Part shown: one piece after another, positions 1-10,388 of the stretch | Layout of the letters: each line of letters opens with the position of its first letter | How positions within the stretch are numbered: the stretch's first letter is position 1 | NCBI GenBank assembly: GCA_016699615.1 | Contig: CP064984.1 | Coordinates: 2,922,849 to 2,986,848, forward strand | Length of the DNA stretch: 64,000 nucleotides | Direction: 5' to 3' | DNA from: Sphingobacteriales bacterium | Lineage (GTDB): Bacteria; Bacteroidota; Bacteroidia; Chitinophagales; JADIYW01 | The notes under the pieces: model-generated | The model's input: the letters and a program-made list of their open reading frames with translations, nothing else | What the model was told of the DNA's origin: nothing | Databases searched by the model: none | Translations under genes and position numbers: made by a program

Positions 1-260
1 GTTGTATTAAAAATAGCTTTATGATTTGTTGGAGTATCAATATTTAGATTTTTAATCGAATTGTTTGCACTTACACCAATTCCATCAGAATGCTGAAATG
101 AAAGTAAAGGCAGTTCATTATTTTCTTGAGCTTGCCCACTTATATTTACGCCTTCAGGCAATAATATTGGATAATTACACAATATACTTCTTGTAATTGT
201 AATAGTTTTTTCTCCATTCTGAATAGCAGCAACAAGGTTATTAAAAGTTTTTATTTCCAT
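1..260 (-). CDS. N-terminal fragment of a possible right-handed beta-helix protein
   Basis: The first 86 codons of a gene whose 3' end lies beyond the left edge. The start is ATG at 260-258. The peptide begins MEIKTFNNLVAAIQNGEKTI and continues with short alternating hydrophobic stretches, Asn turns and a PEGVNISG segment. This rhythm is typical of the N-terminal cap and first rungs of parallel beta-helix (pectate-lyase-like) proteins. No signal peptide is visible. The fold call is inference from the pattern only, and no function is assigned. Confidence 0.55.
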   Translation of the reverse strand, partial: MEIKTFNNLVAAIQNGEKTITITRSILCNYPILLPEGVNISGQAQENNELPLLSFQHSDGIGVSANNSIKNLNIDTPTNHKAIFNT

Positions 261-370
261 AATTTAATTATTTATTATTATATATTTTTTATACATAAAT
301 TAATATCAGTATATTTATCCAAAAATACACAAGAGATTCTTAAATGTCAATAAAATTCAAAGATAAAATA

Positions 371-396
371 AAAAAAGGCACTCTTAGAGTGCCTTT
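371..396 (-). terminator. Rho-independent terminator after tRNA-Cys
   Basis: Perfect 10-bp stem (374-383 paired with 387-396) with a 3-nt loop. Read on the minus strand it is followed by a T-rich tract. It begins 3 nt after the 3' end of tRNA-Cys. Confidence 0.85.
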
Positions 397-398
397 GA

Positions 399-468
399 GG
401 TCGGTGGCGGATTCGAACCGCCGTACGAGCTTTTGCAGAGCTCTGCCTAGCCTCTCGGCCAACCGACC
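399..468 (-). tRNA. tRNA-Cys (anticodon GCA)
   Basis: A 70-nt cloverleaf on the minus strand. The acceptor stem GGTCGGT pairs with ACCGACC, the anticodon stem is GAGCT/AGCTC around loop CTGCAAA (anticodon GCA), and the T arm GCGGT-TCGAATC-CGCC carries the usual TTCGAATC. The CCA end is not encoded. A -7 element lies 18 nt upstream and a strong terminator just downstream, so it is a single-gene unit. Confidence 0.95.
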
Positions 469-486
469 ATTTTGCTAAATGGAATG

Positions 487-494
487 CAAATATA
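487..494 (-). promoter_or_regulatory. -7 element for tRNA-Cys
   Basis: TATATTTG on the minus strand, an exact match to the Bacteroidota -7 consensus TAnnTTTG, 18 nt before the mature tRNA 5' end. Confidence 0.6.
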
Positions 495-524
495 CATCTT
501 TTTTTATTCCTACAAAAAATATTT

Positions 525-881
525 TTACATTTCTATTATTACAATTGCATTATTAATATTTCCAACAATTGGTGGATGCATTTTCTTTATTTGAACTTTT
601 ATAGTATTTTCTTGTGAAATTTGTCTTTTTAACTCAAGAATTATTCTTTCAGCCAAATGTTCAATCAATTTCACCGTTTGTTCCATTTCCTTTTGTACAG
701 CATTATAAATCAACTCATAATTTATAGTATTATTCAAGTTATCTTTGTTATATTCATTTGATTTTGTGCTAATATATACATCTACAATAAAAGTAGTTCC
801 TATCTTTTGCTCTTCAGTATAAAAACCATGATATGCAAAAAATTCCATTCCTTCTAATCCAATAGTTTGTTTTTTTTCCAT
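525..881 (-). CDS. folB: dihydroneopterin aldolase
   Basis: Folate biosynthesis enzyme that cleaves 7,8-dihydroneopterin to 6-hydroxymethyl-dihydropterin and glycolaldehyde. The 118-residue protein has normal family length. Visible motifs: FFAYHGFYTEEQKIG (14-28; Glu24 aligns with the catalytic-loop Glu22 of the Staphylococcus aureus enzyme), LIEHLAERI (72-80, with the pterin-binding Glu74) and KMHPPIVG (100-107; Lys100 aligns with catalytic Lys100). The ATG at 881 is preferred over an upstream in-frame ATG at 905, because the longer version would read through the -7 element at 895-902. It is transcribed divergently from the acyl-CoA dehydrogenase, with 29 bp between starts. Confidence 0.93.
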   Translation of the reverse strand: MEKKQTIGLEGMEFFAYHGFYTEEQKIGTTFIVDVYISTKSNEYNKDNLNNTINYELIYNAVQKEMEQTVKLIEHLAERIILELKRQISQENTIKVQIKKMHPPIVGNINNAIVIIEM

Positions 882-894
882 AATTTGCACACAG

Positions 895-902
895 CAAATG
901 TA
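895..902 (-). promoter_or_regulatory. -7 element for folB
   Basis: TACATTTG on the minus strand, 13 nt before the folB ATG. It lies inside the 29-bp divergent spacer shared with the acyl-CoA dehydrogenase gene. Confidence 0.5.
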
Positions 903-910
903 CATTAAAA

Positions 911-2097
911 ATGAGTAATACTTTTATCAATTCTTACAGAAATTTTGATTATTTACAACTAGATGACTTTTTATCTAATGAACAAATCCTAATAAGAAAC
1001 AGTGTTCAACAATTTGTAAATAAAGAAATACTACCAATTATTGATGATTGCGCTCAGAATAATATGTTTCCAAAGCAACTACTAACATCATTAAGCGAGC
1101 ATTTCGCATTTGGTGCTATGATACCAAAAAAATATGGTGGTGCAGAATTAGATGCAATAAGTTATGGAATTATAATGCAAGAATTAGAACGTGGTGATTC
1201 AGCAATAAGAAGTTGTGCAAGTGTACAAAGCTCATTAGTCATGTATCCAATCTTTCAATTTGGGTCAGAAGAACAAAAAGAAAAATTTCTACCCAAATTA
1301 GCCAAAGCAGAACTAATTGGTTGTTTTGGGCTAACAGAACCAAATCATGGAAGCGATCCAGCAAGCATGGAAACAAGATTAATAAAAAATGGCGATAAAT
1401 ATATTCTAAATGGTACAAAAATGTGGATTACAAATGCACCAATTGCTGATATTGCAATTGTTTGGGCTAAGAATGAAAACAATCATGTGGTTGGTTGTAT
1501 TGTAGAAAAAGGTATGCAAGGATTTTCAACAAATGAAATAAAAAAAAATGGAGTTTAAGAGCATCAATTACTGGAGAATTAATTTTTGATAATATAGAAC
1601 TAGATGAAAAAAATATACTACCATTGGCAAAAGGATTAAAAGCACCATTAAGTTGTCTATCATCAGCAAGATATGGAATATCTTGGGGTGCATTAGGTGC
1701 TACCATGGATTGTATACACACTGCAATTGAATATAGTAAACAAAGAAAACAATTTGGAAAACCATTAGCAAAATTTCAATTAACACAAAAGAAATTAGCA
1801 GAATTATATACTGAATTAGTTAAAGCTCAATTATTAGCATTAAGAGTTGGACAATTGTATAACGAAAAAAAAGTTACACCAGCACAAATATCAATGGCAA
1901 AAAGAAACAATGTTGAGTTGGCAATTAGAACAGCAAGAGAATGTAGACAAATTTGTGGAGCAATGGGTATTTTAGGTGATTTTCCATTCATGCGCCATGC
2001 TATGAATTTAGAAAGTGTAATTACATATGAAGGCACGCATGAAGTGCATTTACTCATTACTGGAATGGACATTACTGGCGAAAATGCTTTTGAATAA
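911..2097 (+). CDS. gcdH: glutaryl-CoA dehydrogenase family acyl-CoA dehydrogenase (one frame break)
   Basis: FAD-dependent oxidative decarboxylation of glutaryl-CoA to crotonyl-CoA, in lysine and tryptophan breakdown. The first frame (911-1558) carries the signature CFGLTEPNHGSDPA and the substrate-region motif MWITNAP. The second frame resumes with WSLRASITGEL and ends with TYEGTHEVHLLITG, in which the YEGT glutamate is the catalytic base; this C-terminal form is typical of glutaryl-CoA dehydrogenases rather than short-chain enzymes. The break falls in an A9 run at 1540-1548. Adding one A gives EIKKKWSLRAS and an intact 395-residue protein, the family's usual size. Sequencing indel is likelier than true inactivation. 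Confidence 0.85.
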
Positions 2098-2206
2098 CTC
2101 ATTATCATTAACTGTAATTTGGTATAATTTTAGATATTAACATAGTTACAATAAATTAATTGCAATAATTAAAAAAAACTTTAGATTTTTGTTTCGTATA
2201 AATATA

Positions 2207-5159
2207 ATGACGAATATGAAGAATTTAATGAACGTATTTATAATTGCATTTTTTTTCATGCAAATTGCGAATATAAATGCTCAAGTTGTACAAAGAAAAT
2301 CAGATAAAGAATTCACAATAAGTGGAATTGTAATTGACAAAGAAGCTAATGAAGAACAAATCGGTGTAAATATTTATGTAGAATCTGATAAAATGAAAGG
2401 CACAATCTCAGATTTTGATGGCACTTTCTCATTAAAAGCAAACGAAGGTGATATAATCATTTTCAAATATGTAGGATATCAAGATTACAGACACACTGTA
2501 ACCAAAGATGAAGAAAATCTAAAAGTTATATTACAAACAGAAGCATTACAACTAAATACAGTTGTAATTTCAGCATCACGTAGAAAAGAAAAAATATTGG
2601 ATGCACCAGCATCAATTACAACAATAGATGCAAGTTCCATTCAGAAAAAACAGGAACTGATATGGGCGATCATCTAAAAAATATTTCTGGTGTATACATG
2701 CAAAAAACAGGAATAAATAGTGGTACACCATCTATTCGTGGTTTTAGTGGATACTTTACATCTGATGTACTTTCATTAAGTGACTATAGAGTGGCTAAAT
2801 TACCAAATACAGGTCTTACACAATATCAAATGCTTACAGGTGGCGATGATGATATAGATAGAATTGAAGTACTAAGAGGACCAGCAGCAGCACTTTATGG
2901 ACCAAATGCTAATAATGGTGTAATACACTTTATCTCAAAATCTCCGATAGATGCTCAAAAGATGAAAGTCTATACAAGCATTGGATTTAGACAAAAAATC
3001 AAAGGACAAATTTATATGCAAGGTGATGATACACCAAGATACGATGAAGACGATTTGTTTAAAAGAGGTATGTACACTGTTGGATTATTTATTGCAGATA
3101 CAATTGCAAATAAAAATCCAAAAGTAAAATTAGGCTATAAACTATCTACAAAATATTTCAGAGCATTAGATTGGAAATACGACGATCCAGGTGATCCATC
3201 AGAAGTTATTCAATTTAGAGCATCTAGTGATAGTGTATATTATTATAGAGCAGATGGAACTATTGACCCAAATGGGAAAGGAGAGAAGGTAAATAATGAG
3301 CGTGATGAGCAAATCAATAATGGTTCTGTAGATGGCAGATTTGACATTAGAATAAAAGATGATATTAATATCGTATTTAATGGTGGATTTACAATATCAA
3401 ATGGATTAATAACAAGTCCAGTTGGTGCATTTCAAAACAAAGGATGGAGATATTACTATGCACAAACACGTTTTAGTTGGAAAGATTTCTTTGCACAATT
3501 TTACGTTAATGGAAATAACTCAAATAAAACAATTGTAGTTCCAGCTGGTGGACAATATATTGATAAATCTAAGATGTATGCATTACAACTACAACATGCA
3601 TCTACATTTTTAAAGAGAATATTTTTAGTATATGGTTTTGATGCATTTTGGACTAGACCAGAAACTGAAGGAACTATAAATGGGAAAAATGAAGACAAAG
3701 ACAATATAGATGAATATGGTATTTATTTTCAAGGCGATTATAAATTGCACCCACGTTTTAATATAGTTGTAGCATCAAGATTAGATTATAACACAGTCAA
3801 TAAAAAAGTAATATTTTCACCTAAAGTTGCCATTGCTTACAAACCAGGTACTGGACAAAATTTAAGATTCACATTCAACAGAGCATTCAAAACACCAGCA
3901 TCAGCAGCATATTTCGTAGATGCAAAACAAGCTGAAATTCCAGTTGGAATTGAAGTAAGAAACGTAGGTACACCAAGAGATGGTTTTCAATACAGTTTTG
4001 CAAACAATCCAGCATACAACAATCAATTATTACCACAATTTAGGTCACCTTATGCATCAGACAATAATGCATATTACAATGTTGGTGATGGAAGTATAAA
4101 CAATGCCGCTTGGACAGGAATAAAAAATGCCATAAAAAGTCAATTCCTAGTACAATTTGGGTTCGATCCAAATAGTCCATTATCTGGCGTTGCAGATTTA
4201 TTAATCAATGCATTAGCACCAGCTACTATTCCAGATTCTATTGGACACAAAGTTAAATCATTAAATACAACAACTCAAAGATTTGTTGAAAATAACAATT
4301 GGGTAAAAACAAAAGATATTCCAGGATTAAAACCTACAATTACACACAGTTATGAGTTAGGTTACAAGGGATTACTATTTAAAATCTTAGGACTTTCATT
4401 AGATGTGTATAGAACTGATTATAAAAACTATGTTGCACCAGTTACAATGACAACACCAACAGTACAGTTTAATTCAAATCAATTATTATCAGTTGTTGGT
4501 CCACAAATCTTACAAAATTATAATGACCCAGCTAACGAAATTATAAAAGTTGCTCTAGATGCTGTACTAGACAAAGATCCAACACTAGGCGGAAATAACA
4601 ATGGAACAGGAAGCGATGAATTATTGAGTTTATTCCAAGAAGCATTAGATAACTTACCTATTGGTGTAATTACGCCAATGCAAGCAAACAGACCAGATAT
4701 GTTATTGATAACTAGAAATATTGGTGATGTAACATTCTATGGTTTAGACTTTGGAGCAAATCTATATTTAGCAAAAAATCTTGTTTTATCTACAAATTAT
4801 TCTTGGGTAAGTAAAGATTCTATTCCAATTGATGATGCAATTTTCAACTTTATTGCATTAAACGCACCAAAACACAAATTCAATGTAGGAATTAATTACA
4901 GTATTGAAAAATTGGATTAAGCTTTGGAACTAGATTTCAGTGGAATTCGGGTTTTCCAGTAAATTCAGGAAACTTCATTGGATATCAGAAAGCCACACAT
5001 GATATGGATTTAGATATATCTTATACACCTAAATTTTGGAAAGATAAATTCAATGTAACAGTATCAATACAAAATTTATATAGTAATAAACAACAAAGAA
5101 TGATAGGGTCACCAGTTATTGGAACAACAGGACTGATGCGCTTGTCATACACAATGTAA
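2207..5159 (+). CDS. TonB-dependent outer-membrane receptor with carboxypeptidase-like N-domain (two frame breaks)
   Basis: Energy-dependent uptake of an unknown ligand across the outer membrane. In order: signal peptide (MKNLMNVFIIAFFFMQIANINAQ core), carboxypeptidase-regulatory-like beta domain (FTISGIVIDKEANEEQIGVN onward), plug domain (VVISASRRKEKILDAPASIT to IEVLRGPAAALYGPNANNGV), then a long barrel ending in RLSYTM. The breaks are at the A6 run 2645-2650 (one A added gives QKKTGTDMGDHLKNISGVYM) and the A5 run 4907-4911 (one A added gives IEKIGLSFGTRFQWNSG). Repaired length is 984 residues, normal for the family. ATG 2207 or 2216 could be the start; both keep the signal peptide. No SusD-like partner is adjacent, so a polysaccharide role is not supported. 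Confidence 0.85.
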
Positions 5160-5181
5160 TTATATCAAATTACAAAGACTT

Positions 5182-5189
5182 TACTTTTG
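5182..5189 (+). promoter_or_regulatory. -7 element for the transhydrogenase genes
   Basis: TACTTTTG lies 91 nt before the first pnt ATG. The long leader between them shows no convincing conserved structure. Confidence 0.4.
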
Positions 5190-5280
5190 TAATAATTATT
5201 AAAATTAGTTAAAATTTATTGCGATTTTATTATAAAAATCGAAGTTATAATATTATTTTCGTCAAAAATTATTTAAAATA

Positions 5281-6384
5281 ATGATAGTTTCAGTTCCTAA
5301 AGAAACCAAATTTAAAGAAAATAGAGTTGCAATCACTCCAGCTATTGCCAAAGATTTAATAGCAAAAGGTTTTAAAGTATTAGTAGAAACAGATGCAGGC
5401 TTAAAATCATTCTTTTCCAATGAAGCATATAAAGAAGTTGGTGCAGAATTAGTTGACGCAACTGCTTGTTACTCAAGTGCAGATATTGTATTAAAAGTTA
5501 ATGCACCAATTGCATCAGAAATTGCACAAATGAAAAAAGGTGCAGTACTAATATCTTTTATGTGGGCAGGCACAAATCCAGAATTAGTAGAATCTTGTGT
5601 ACAAGCAGGCATTTCAGCATTTTCTATGGATGCTGTTCCACGTATTTCAAGAGCTCAAAAAATGGATGCATTATCATCACAAGCAAACTTAGCTGGATAT
5701 AAAGCAGTTTTACTTTGTGCAAATGAGTTAGGTAAAATATTACCAATGATGACAACAGCAGCTGGTACACTTAAACCATCAAAAGTTGTAATATTTGGCG
5801 CTGGTGTTGCTGGTCTACAAGCAATTGCAACTGCAAAAAGATTAGGTGCAATTGTAGAAGTATCAGATATCAGACCAGAAACAAAAGAACAAGTAGAATC
5901 ATTAGGTGGAAAATTTATCGAAGTAAAAGGAGATGATACCATCAAAATGGAAGGTGGATATGTAAAAGGTGTATCTGAAGAATTTTTGAAAAAACAACAA
6001 GAATTAGTTGGGAAACACGTTGCAGAAGCAGATATCGTAATTACTACAGCATTAATACCAGGAAGAAAAGCACCAGTTTTAGTTACTGAAGACATGATTA
6101 AATCAATGAAATTTGGTTCTGTAATTTTAGATATGGCAGTTGAACAAGGTGGGAATGTAGTTGGTAGTAAACTAAATGAAAATGTAAATATTAATGGAAT
6201 AACTATTATTGGAGAAAGCAACATACCATCATTATTACCAATGAATGCAAGTGATTTATATGCGAAAAACATCCAAACATTACTATATCACTTAGCAAGT
6301 TCTGAAGGCTTCAAATGGGAAATGGATGAAGAAATCACAAAAGGCTCATTAATTGCTCACGAAGGAAAAAATATGAAATCATAA
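5281..6384 (+). CDS. pntA: NAD(P) transhydrogenase subunit alpha 1 (NAD-binding domain I)
   Basis: Cytosolic NAD(H)-binding subunit of the proton-translocating transhydrogenase, which uses the proton gradient to make NADPH from NADH. The N-terminal half is the alanine dehydrogenase/PNT N domain. The RQD loop region is seen as RISRAQKMDALSSQANLAGY (121-140) and the Rossmann motif as GAGVAG (173-178), followed by the acidic NAD-ribose residue region EVSDIRPE. At 367 residues it lacks the C-terminal membrane helices, which are encoded by the next gene. This three-gene form is known from Rhodospirillum rubrum. First gene of pntA1-pntA2-pntB, 68 bp before the next. Confidence 0.93.
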   Translation: MIVSVPKETKFKENRVAITPAIAKDLIAKGFKVLVETDAGLKSFFSNEAYKEVGAELVDATACYSSADIVLKVNAPIASEIAQMKKGAVLISFMWAGTNPELVESCVQAGISAFSMDAVPRISRAQKMDALSSQANLAGYKAVLLCANELGKILPMMTTAAGTLKPSKVVIFGAGVAGLQAIATAKRLGAIVEVSDIRPETKEQVESLGGKFIEVKGDDTIKMEGGYVKGVSEEFLKKQQELVGKHVAEADIVITTALIPGRKAPVLVTEDMIKSMKFGSVILDMAVEQGGNVVGSKLNENVNINGITIIGESNIPSLLPMNASDLYAKNIQTLLYHLASSEGFKWEMDEEITKGSLIAHEGKNMKS

Positions 6385-6452
6385 TTAAAGTGATTTAATA
6401 ATTCATACATTGTTAAATTGCTTCATTAATACATTACTAAATTATAATCAAT

Positions 6453-6755
6453 ATGGAATTTTTAGATTTTTTTGTAACCAACCGTGAAATGATATACTTC
6501 ATTATCTTGGCAGTTTTTGTTGGTGTTGAAGTAATTGGTGGCGTACCAACAGTTTTGCATACACCATTAATGTCTGGAGCCAATGCAATACATGGAGTTG
6601 TTATTGTTGGAGCAATAATTGTTATGCTAGATACAGATCCAAATAATATTTTTGGCTTAATTCTAGGTTTTTTAGCAGTAATCTTAGGAACACTAAACGT
6701 TGTTGGTGGTTTTGTAGTTACAGATAGAATGCTCGAAATGTTTAAAAAGAAATAA
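6453..6755 (+). CDS. NAD(P) transhydrogenase subunit alpha 2 (membrane part)
   Basis: A small 100-residue membrane subunit with three predicted helices (about 12-32, 45-63 and 66-88), corresponding to the C-terminal membrane part of Escherichia coli PntA. It forms half of the proton channel with PntB. The segment LHTPLMSGANAIHGVVIVGA is the conserved family core. It sits between domain I and PntB genes on the same strand, with 55 bp to pntB. Confidence 0.9.
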   Translation: MEFLDFFVTNREMIYFIILAVFVGVEVIGGVPTVLHTPLMSGANAIHGVVIVGAIIVMLDTDPNNIFGLILGFLAVILGTLNVVGGFVVTDRMLEMFKKK

Positions 6756-6810
6756 AATAATTTATTATATATAATTATTTATAAAATTACACAATTATTA
6801 AATTATATTC

Positions 6811-8208
6811 ATGCAAGGATTATTAGAAATATGTTACTTAATTGGTTCAATTACATTTATTATTGGACTAAAAATGATGGGAAATGCCAAAACAGCAAGA
6901 AATGGTAACTTAATTGGTGCTTTTGGAATGGGTATTGCAATACTTGGTACTATATTTTTGTTTAATAGCGAACACACATCACGCGAAGCAATAAAAATTG
7001 GATTAATATTTTCTGCAATTGGAATTGGTACTGGTATTGGTTGGATGACAGCTAAAAAAGTAGAAATGACCAAAATGCCAGAGTTAGTTTCTATGTTTAA
7101 TGGAATGGGTGGTGCGTGTGCAGCACTTATAGGACTTACAGAGTTTGAACATAATATAGGTAATACATCAGCATTAGGTTTTATTATAGCTGGTTTAGTA
7201 ATTGGAACAGTATCATTTTCAGGTTCAATAATTGCATATTTAAAATTAGCAGGAAAAATGAATAAGCCAATTCGTTTCCCACAATACAATATTTTCAACA
7301 ATGTACTATTATTCGCAGTAATTATATTTTCAGTATATGTAGTATTGCAAAACCAAGTATTACCAACAAGCATTATTTGGATATTATTTGCAGTAGCCAT
7401 TGTTTATGGTATATTATTTACAATACCAATTGGTGGTGCAGACATGCCAGTAGTAATTTCTTTATTAAACTCATTTACTGGTTTAGCAGCAGCATTTGGT
7501 GGATTTTTATATGACAATAAACCAATGCTTACTGGTGGTATTTTAGTTGGTAGTGCTGGTACCTTACTTACCTTAGCTATGTGCAAAGCAATGAACAGAC
7601 CATTAAGTAATGTAATATTTGGTGCATTTGGTGGCGGTGGCGGTGGTGGAGCTGCTGCAGATACTGGAGAAAAAGGTACTATCAAAGATGTACAAGTATC
7701 AGACTTGGCAGTACAATTAAACTATGCAAAAAAAGTAGTAATTGTACCAGGATATGGCTTAGCAGTTGCACAAGCACAACATGTTATTCATGAATTAGAA
7801 AAATTATTAGAAGAAAGAGGCGTAGAAGTAAAATATGCAATTCATCCAGTTGCAGGACGTATGCCAGGACATATGAATGTACTTTTAGCAGAATCAAATG
7901 TAGAATATGATAAGTTAGTAGAAATGGAAGATATAAATCCTGAGTTTGCTCAAACTGATGTGGTATTGGTTGTTGGTGCAAATGACGTTGTAAATCCAGC
8001 TGCAAAAACTGACCCAAGTTCTCCAATTTATGGCATGCCAATTCTTGAAGTAGAAAATGCAAAAACGGTTGTTATCAACAAACGTTCTATGAATGCTGGC
8101 TACGCAGGTATCGATAACTTATTATTCTACAATCCAAAAACTTCTATGTTCTTTGGTGATGCTAAAAAAGCATTAACTGAATTAGTAAGTGAAATCAAAC
8201 AATTATAA
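6811..8208 (+). CDS. pntB: NAD(P) transhydrogenase subunit beta
   Basis: Inner-membrane proton channel plus NADP(H)-binding domain III. Residues 1-265 hold about eight to nine membrane helices. A poly-glycine linker (GAFGGGGGGGAAAD, 271-284) leads into domain III with VPGYGLAVAQAQ (312-323), GRMPGHMNVLLAE (349-361), VGANDVVNPAA (388-398) and KRSMNAGYAG (424-433), all NADP-binding elements. The 465-residue length matches the family. With the two preceding genes it forms a complete transhydrogenase. Confidence 0.94.
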   Translation: MQGLLEICYLIGSITFIIGLKMMGNAKTARNGNLIGAFGMGIAILGTIFLFNSEHTSREAIKIGLIFSAIGIGTGIGWMTAKKVEMTKMPELVSMFNGMGGACAALIGLTEFEHNIGNTSALGFIIAGLVIGTVSFSGSIIAYLKLAGKMNKPIRFPQYNIFNNVLLFAVIIFSVYVVLQNQVLPTSIIWILFAVAIVYGILFTIPIGGADMPVVISLLNSFTGLAAAFGGFLYDNKPMLTGGILVGSAGTLLTLAMCKAMNRPLSNVIFGAFGGGGGGGAAADTGEKGTIKDVQVSDLAVQLNYAKKVVIVPGYGLAVAQAQHVIHELEKLLEERGVEVKYAIHPVAGRMPGHMNVLLAESNVEYDKLVEMEDINPEFAQTDVVLVVGANDVVNPAAKTDPSSPIYGMPILEVENAKTVVINKRSMNAGYAGIDNLLFYNPKTSMFFGDAKKALTELVSEIKQL

Positions 8209-8315
8209 TCACACATTAATAATTTCTAGTATTGATGCTTTTTTAATTGAGTGTTAATACTAAAAACTAATACTTTTCTTTATCTTGCAGTTTTGTAAAT
8301 ATTCACTAATATTAT

Positions 8316-9650
8316 ATGAATTCACTAACTGCAATCTCACCAATTGATGGACGATATAGAAATAAAATAACTGATTTAGAAAATTACTTTTCTGAATTTG
8401 CGCTCATCAAATATCGTATTAAAATTGAAATAGAATATTTTATATTTTTGGCTGATGTAATTGAAAACATCAATACTTTATCTCAAGAACAAATTTTAGA
8501 ATTAAGAAGTATAAGTGATAATTTTTCTATGGAAGATGCAGAACGTGTAAAAGAAATAGAAAAAACCACAAATCATGATGTAAAAGCTGTTGAATATTTT
8601 ATCAAAGAGAAAATTAAAGATGCTTCTCTAAAAGAAAAATCTGAGTTTATACATTTTGGACTTACATCACAAGATATTAATAATACTGCAATTCCATTAT
8701 CATTAAAAGAATTCTTTAATTCAATATATAAAAATAAATTTAATGAATTGATTGAAGTATTGGTGCATAAAGTTGATGAATATGCAGACATTGCTTTGCT
8801 TGCACGCACACATGGGCAACCAGCTTCGCCAACAAGATTAGGTAAAGAGTTTGATGTTTTTGTTGAAAGATTAGAAAATCAATATAAATATTTTGCACAA
8901 ATACCATATAGTGCAAAATTTGGTGGTGCAACAGGAAATTTCAATGCACATAAAGTTGCTTTCTCATCAATAAATTGGAAAGTAGAAGCCAATAAGTTTG
9001 TTAGCAAACACTTAGGTTTGGTGCGTTCTCAAACTACAACACAAATCGAACATTACGATAATTTAGCTGCATTGTTTCATAACTATTCAAGAATAAACAC
9101 CATACTTATTGATTTTTGTAGAGATATATGGACATATATTTCAATGGATTATTTTAAACAAAAAATAAAAGCAGGTGAGGTGGGTAGTAGTGCAATGCCA
9201 CACAAAGTAAATCCTATTGATTTTGAAAACGCTGAAGGAAATTTAGGAATTGCAAACGCAATTTTTATTCATTTAGCAGAAAAATTACCTATATCAAGAC
9301 TGCAAAGAGATTTGACAGATAGCACAGTACTAAGAAATATTGGTGTTCCAATAGCACATACTTTAATAGCATTTGATTCTATTCTAAAAGGATTGAATAA
9401 ATTATTAGTAAATGAGCAAAAAATAAAACAAGATTTAGAAGATAATTGGATAGTTGTAGCTGAGGCAATACAAACTGTACTTAGACGTGAAGGTTATGAA
9501 CAACCATATGAAAAATTGCGCGACTTAACCAGAACTAATCAAAAAATAAATCAAGAAATAATTCATAATTTTATTGATACATTGAATGTAAGTGATACTA
9601 TAAAGTTAGAATTAAAACAAATTTCGCCATTCAATTACACAGGAATATAA
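8316..9650 (+). CDS. purB: adenylosuccinate lyase
   Basis: Purine biosynthesis: splits SAICAR to AICAR and adenylosuccinate to AMP, releasing fumarate. The 444-residue protein opens with LTAISPIDGRYRNK, typical of the PurB branch similar to E. coli. It has TSQDINNTA (117-125), HGQPASPTRLGKE (166-178) and the fumarate-lyase signature GSSAMPHKVNP (290-300) on the mobile loop with the catalytic serine. The next gene starts 13 nt after its stop on the same strand. Confidence 0.95.
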   Translation: MNSLTAISPIDGRYRNKITDLENYFSEFALIKYRIKIEIEYFIFLADVIENINTLSQEQILELRSISDNFSMEDAERVKEIEKTTNHDVKAVEYFIKEKIKDASLKEKSEFIHFGLTSQDINNTAIPLSLKEFFNSIYKNKFNELIEVLVHKVDEYADIALLARTHGQPASPTRLGKEFDVFVERLENQYKYFAQIPYSAKFGGATGNFNAHKVAFSSINWKVEANKFVSKHLGLVRSQTTTQIEHYDNLAALFHNYSRINTILIDFCRDIWTYISMDYFKQKIKAGEVGSSAMPHKVNPIDFENAEGNLGIANAIFIHLAEKLPISRLQRDLTDSTVLRNIGVPIAHTLIAFDSILKGLNKLLVNEQKIKQDLEDNWIVVAEAIQTVLRREGYEQPYEKLRDLTRTNQKINQEIIHNFIDTLNVSDTIKLELKQISPFNYTGI

Positions 9651-9662
9651 AAACTTATATCA

Positions 9663-10376
9663 ATGAAAAAAGTTATTATTCCAATTCCTCTAAAAGATTT
9701 TGATACAACAGAAGTTGCATTAACTTGGAAAATATTATCTAGTAATAATATACAATGTACTTTTGCAACAGAAAATGGACATGTTGGAGAAACAGATCCA
9801 TTGCTTTTGACTGGCGTAATTTTTGGTCAATTAGGTGCAAAGAAAAATGCAATTGATGCTTATAATGAACTATTAAATACAACTGAGTTTAAAAATCCGA
9901 TTACTTTCAAGGCAATAATTCCACAAGATTATGTTATGATATTTTTGCCTGGTGGACATGCAAAAGGTATGAGACCATATTTGGAAAGTAAAATATTACA
10001 AGCAATCATTGTTGATTTTTTCAAACTCAACAAACAAGTTGCATCTGTTTGTCATGGCTCATTATTATTAGCACGTTCAGTAAATTCTGAAACAGGTAAA
10101 AGCATAGTTTATGATTATAATTTCACAGGCTTACCAAAATCATTAGAAATGTTAGCTTATGGAATTACAAAATGGAAACTAGATGATTATTATAAAACAT
10201 ATGATGCATACTTACAAGACGAAGTAGAATCATTTTTAAAAGATAAAAGTCAATTCAAAACTGGCTTCAGTAGTTTTATACCATTTTGTGTGGAAGATAG
10301 AAATTTAACTTCTGCAAGATGGCCAAATGACATTGAGAAATTTGCAAATCTATTAGTAAAAAAACTAAACCAATAG
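9663..10376 (+). CDS. DJ-1/PfpI family protein (class I glutamine amidotransferase-like fold)
   Basis: A 237-residue cytosolic protein of the DJ-1/PfpI/ThiJ superfamily. The glycine loop LPGGHAKGMRPY (95-106) and nucleophile elbow VCHGSLLLAR (129-138), with Cys130 followed by His131, are intact. Members include glyoxalase III-like enzymes, chaperones and proteases, and the sequence does not separate these. The partly helical insert before the elbow suits the larger Hsp31-like or amidotransferase-like members. Probably co-transcribed with purB. Confidence 0.8.
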   Translation: MKKVIIPIPLKDFDTTEVALTWKILSSNNIQCTFATENGHVGETDPLLLTGVIFGQLGAKKNAIDAYNELLNTTEFKNPITFKAIIPQDYVMIFLPGGHAKGMRPYLESKILQAIIVDFFKLNKQVASVCHGSLLLARSVNSETGKSIVYDYNFTGLPKSLEMLAYGITKWKLDDYYKTYDAYLQDEVESFLKDKSQFKTGFSSFIPFCVEDRNLTSARWPNDIEKFANLLVKKLNQ

Positions 10377-10388
10377 AATTTAATTTTG

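Noticed and set aside
1540..1548. Programmed frameshifting or transcriptional slippage in the A9 run
   Set aside because: Possible here, but the same class of break occurs at A3 and A4 sites where slippage is not expected, so a shared error source is simpler.
5190..5280. Riboswitch in the long leader of the transhydrogenase genes
   Set aside because: No stable paired elements or known aptamer motif; AT-rich filler.
5655..6272. A 205-codon open frame on the minus strand across pntA
   Set aside because: It mirrors the codons of pntA and its product is Ser/Pro/Thr/Ile-rich without any domain; the plus-strand gene is certain.
6834..7685. Two long minus-strand open frames across pntB
   Set aside because: Antisense shadows of a low-GC membrane gene; no start context or motif.
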